NCBI GenBank assembly: GCA_049647585.1
Contig: JBARXY010000016.1
Coordinates: 62,001-126,000 of the forward strand
Length of the DNA: 64,000 nt
Direction of reading: 5' to 3'
Source: JAGQSZ01 sp049647585
GTDB lineage: Bacteria; Actinomycetota; Acidimicrobiia; Acidimicrobiales; Microtrichaceae
Shown one piece after another: positions 62,578 to 64,000 of the stretch (its first letter is position 1; each line of letters opens with the position of its first letter). A model generated the notes under the pieces. It was given only the letters and a program-made list of their open reading frames with translations. It was not told where the DNA came from and searched no databases. Made by a program: the position numbers and the translations under genes.

Positions 62578-62808
62578 TCAGGCGATCGTGTCGCTGAGGG
62601 GACGTGCTCCTGTGACCGTCGCGAACTTGTCCGGAATCGGGTACTCGCCAAGCAGTAGCAGCAGAGTCGAGGCGTGTTGCATCTCGACGGGCTGGATAGT
62701 GGCGGCCAGCTTGATTGCGGAGGCCTGCGACAGAGCGTTCTGTATGGCGTTGAGGTAGGTGGCAGCTGCGACGTTCTCGAGTGACAGCGCGAAATTCGGG
62801 CCATCACC
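62578..62808 (-). pseudogene. Truncated ferritin-like domain gene fragment
   Basis: About 75 codons are open between an in-frame TGA upstream (62809-62811) and a TGA stop. They read LENVAAATYLNAIQNALSQ then VEMQHASTLLLLLGEYPIP, the last two helices of a Ferritin_2/DUF4439-type four-helix domain with its conserved E-x2-H. No start codon precedes the conserved part, and the first two helices are gone. It is most likely the 3' remnant of a secreted ferritin-like protein gene. Confidence 0.75.
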
Positions 62809-62913
62809 TCACATTCTCAGAACTCTGTCCGACTCGGATCGGGAATCAAACATCCGACGGCAAAGTGATTGTCAGCAACTTTGCTGTTCCCCATCCAGTT
62901 GGAGCCCGCCAAA

Positions 62914-64000
62914 ATGTCATCGTCCCGCTTACGGGCACTCACAGCGACCGCTGTCGTTGTCGCCGCACTCTTTGTCGTTGCTTGTCAACCGGCATCGGCA
63001 CCCTGGACCTCCGACGTTCCCTCCGGCAGCTTCGACAACGCTGTCCGCGTCGGAAACAGCGTCACCGTCACCGGTTGGGCCGGGGATCGCAATACGAAAG
63101 CCCCGGTCGACGTCGTGTTCTTCGTCAACGGCAAACTCGTGCCAGGCGCAACCAAGGCGGACGGGTCGCGGCCAGACGTCAAGGCTGTGACAGGTCGTGG
63201 TGAACGTACAGGCTTCACCCGTCAGCTAAGCGTGCCCGCCGGTGACGCCTCAATCTGTGTCTCCGTGGTGAACATCGGCCCCGGCGATCACGCTCTTCTC
63301 GGATGCAAGACAGTCGCCCCGACCAAGACCGCTCCGCCCACGACGACACCGCCGACCACTGCCCCGCCCAGCACCACGACACCTACGACGACAATCCCCG
63401 CCCCGCCAGCGCGCTGTGGCGATGCTCCTGAGCCTGGTGTGGACTACTCGGACTGCGATCTGACCGGTCGTGACTTCACCGATGCTGACCTGACCGACGC
63501 CGACCTTTCCGGCGCAGACCTGACGGGAACGATCCTCACGAACACGAACTTCCTCAGGGCAGACCTGAGCGGCGCCGTTGCCGAATATGTCGGATTCTCC
63601 ACCGCCAACATTGATGAAACTGATTTCACCGACGCTGATGTTGCCGGAGCTAATTTCTCTGGCGCAACCATCTCCGAGTCGACCTTCGACGATGCTGACC
63701 TCAACCAGGCGATGTTCAGCGGCACGAATATTTCGGCCTCTTCGTTCCTTCGCGCCGAACTGACGTCATCGAGCTTCTTTACCGCTGTACTGACCAACGT
63801 CGACTTCACCGGAGCGACGCTCAAGGAATCCAACTTCAGCTGGGTTACCGGTTCGACGATCATCCTCGACTCGTCCACCGCTAGCGCTTTGGAAGCGATG
63901 AATATGAACGTCTACGACTTCCGAGCCAATTCGGCCTCGATGGTCGACGCAAACTTCGCTAGCTCGACCCTGCGATACTCCTCGTTCACCTTCGCCGACT
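62914..64000 (+). CDS. Lipoprotein with pentapeptide repeats (3' end outside window)
   Basis: At least 362 residues; the frame runs off the window. The signal peptide has a lipobox-like LFVVACQP. Residues 33-130 form a beta domain with Cys pairs (GSFDNAVRVGNSVTVTGWAGD, then APVDVVFFVNGKLVPGA). A Thr/Pro-rich linker follows (about 137-165). From about residue 175 pentapeptide repeats of the form A(D/N)LxX appear (DLTGRDFTDADLTDADLSGAD in outline), which fold into a right-handed quadrilateral helix. It is anchored outside the membrane; its role is unknown. GGAG precedes the ATG. Confidence 0.85.
   Translation, partial: MSSSRLRALTATAVVVAALFVVACQPASAPWTSDVPSGSFDNAVRVGNSVTVTGWAGDRNTKAPVDVVFFVNGKLVPGATKADGSRPDVKAVTGRGERTGFTRQLSVPAGDASICVSVVNIGPGDHALLGCKTVAPTKTAPPTTTPPTTAPPSTTTPTTTIPAPPARCGDAPEPGVDYSDCDLTGRDFTDADLTDADLSGADLTGTILTNTNFLRADLSGAVAEYVGFSTANIDETDFTDADVAGANFSGATISESTFDDADLNQAMFSGTNISASSFLRAELTSSSFFTAVLTNVDFTGATLKESNFSWVTGSTIILDSSTASALEAMNMNVYDFRANSASMVDANFASSTLRYSSFTFAD

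Noticed and set aside
62571..62807. 78-residue minus-strand frame opposite the pentapeptide region
   Set aside because: It is a shadow; the neighbouring frame (62578-62808) holds the ferritin-like fragment.

Overview
The window is GC-rich (roughly 60% G+C by eye) bacterial chromosome, gene-dense on both strands. The gene content points to an actinobacterium, possibly of the Acidimicrobiia type, but I cannot fix the class without a search. Supporting signs are an F420-type LLM oxidoreductase, a wax ester synthase/DGAT, a ThrE exporter, a DUF3516-type SKI2 helicase, a BioY protein, an LAxTG (class E sortase) surface protein, a rifamycin phosphotransferase with a RAE-like promoter element, and many GTG or leaderless starts. 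I see no rRNA, tRNA, CRISPR array, insertion sequence or prophage.

Layout. 1-10 kb: a hemerythrin-like protein with a His-rich tail and an enoyl-CoA hydratase, an aldo/keto reductase, a NuoF-like flavoprotein fused to a hemerythrin-like domain, then OsmC, a SHOCT membrane protein, a TesB-like thioesterase, a secreted hydrolase, VOC and alpha/beta-hydrolase proteins and a DUF1275 protein. 10-21 kb: an amidohydrolase, BioY, a PAS histidine kinase coupled to a response regulator/thioredoxin-reductase fusion, a VOC protein, an ECF sigma/anti-sigma pair facing a secreted lipoprotein gene, a Rieske oxygenase, a CMD protein and an LLM oxidoreductase. 21-34 kb: a 1128-residue sortase-anchored surface protein, two small membrane proteins, a CPA1 antiporter, ThrE, a GH38 alpha-mannosidase and a PEBP protein. 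34-51 kb: an MFS exporter, a run of single housekeeping-like genes, a TM0106-type nuclease-helicase followed by an HTH/Clp_N regulator with two palindromes at its start, secreted lipoproteins and a SKI2-like helicase. 51-56 kb: a complete carbohydrate ABC operon (ATPase, binding protein, two permeases). 56-60 kb: the divergent rifamycin phosphotransferase gene and a tandem UspA gene. 60-64 kb: WS/DGAT, an AhpD-like gene, two gene remnants, and a pentapeptide-repeat lipoprotein that runs off the end.

Three patterns cross the whole window. First, at least nine genes carry a TAnnnT -10 hexamer ending 6-7 bases before the start codon and no Shine-Dalgarno sequence, as expected for leaderless mRNAs. 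Second, short tandem duplications (14-22 bp units) recur in intergenic spaces, several of them at or across stop codons. Third, many proteins have unusual domain fusions: NuoF with hemerythrin, response regulator with glutaredoxin-like and TrxR domains, a MalF-type permease with an inserted Ig-like domain, and ThrE with a secreted Ser/Thr-rich head.

The functional groups that can be read together are redox and iron handling, lipid and acyl-CoA metabolism, sugar uptake and mannoside breakdown, and a RAE-rph antibiotic response module.
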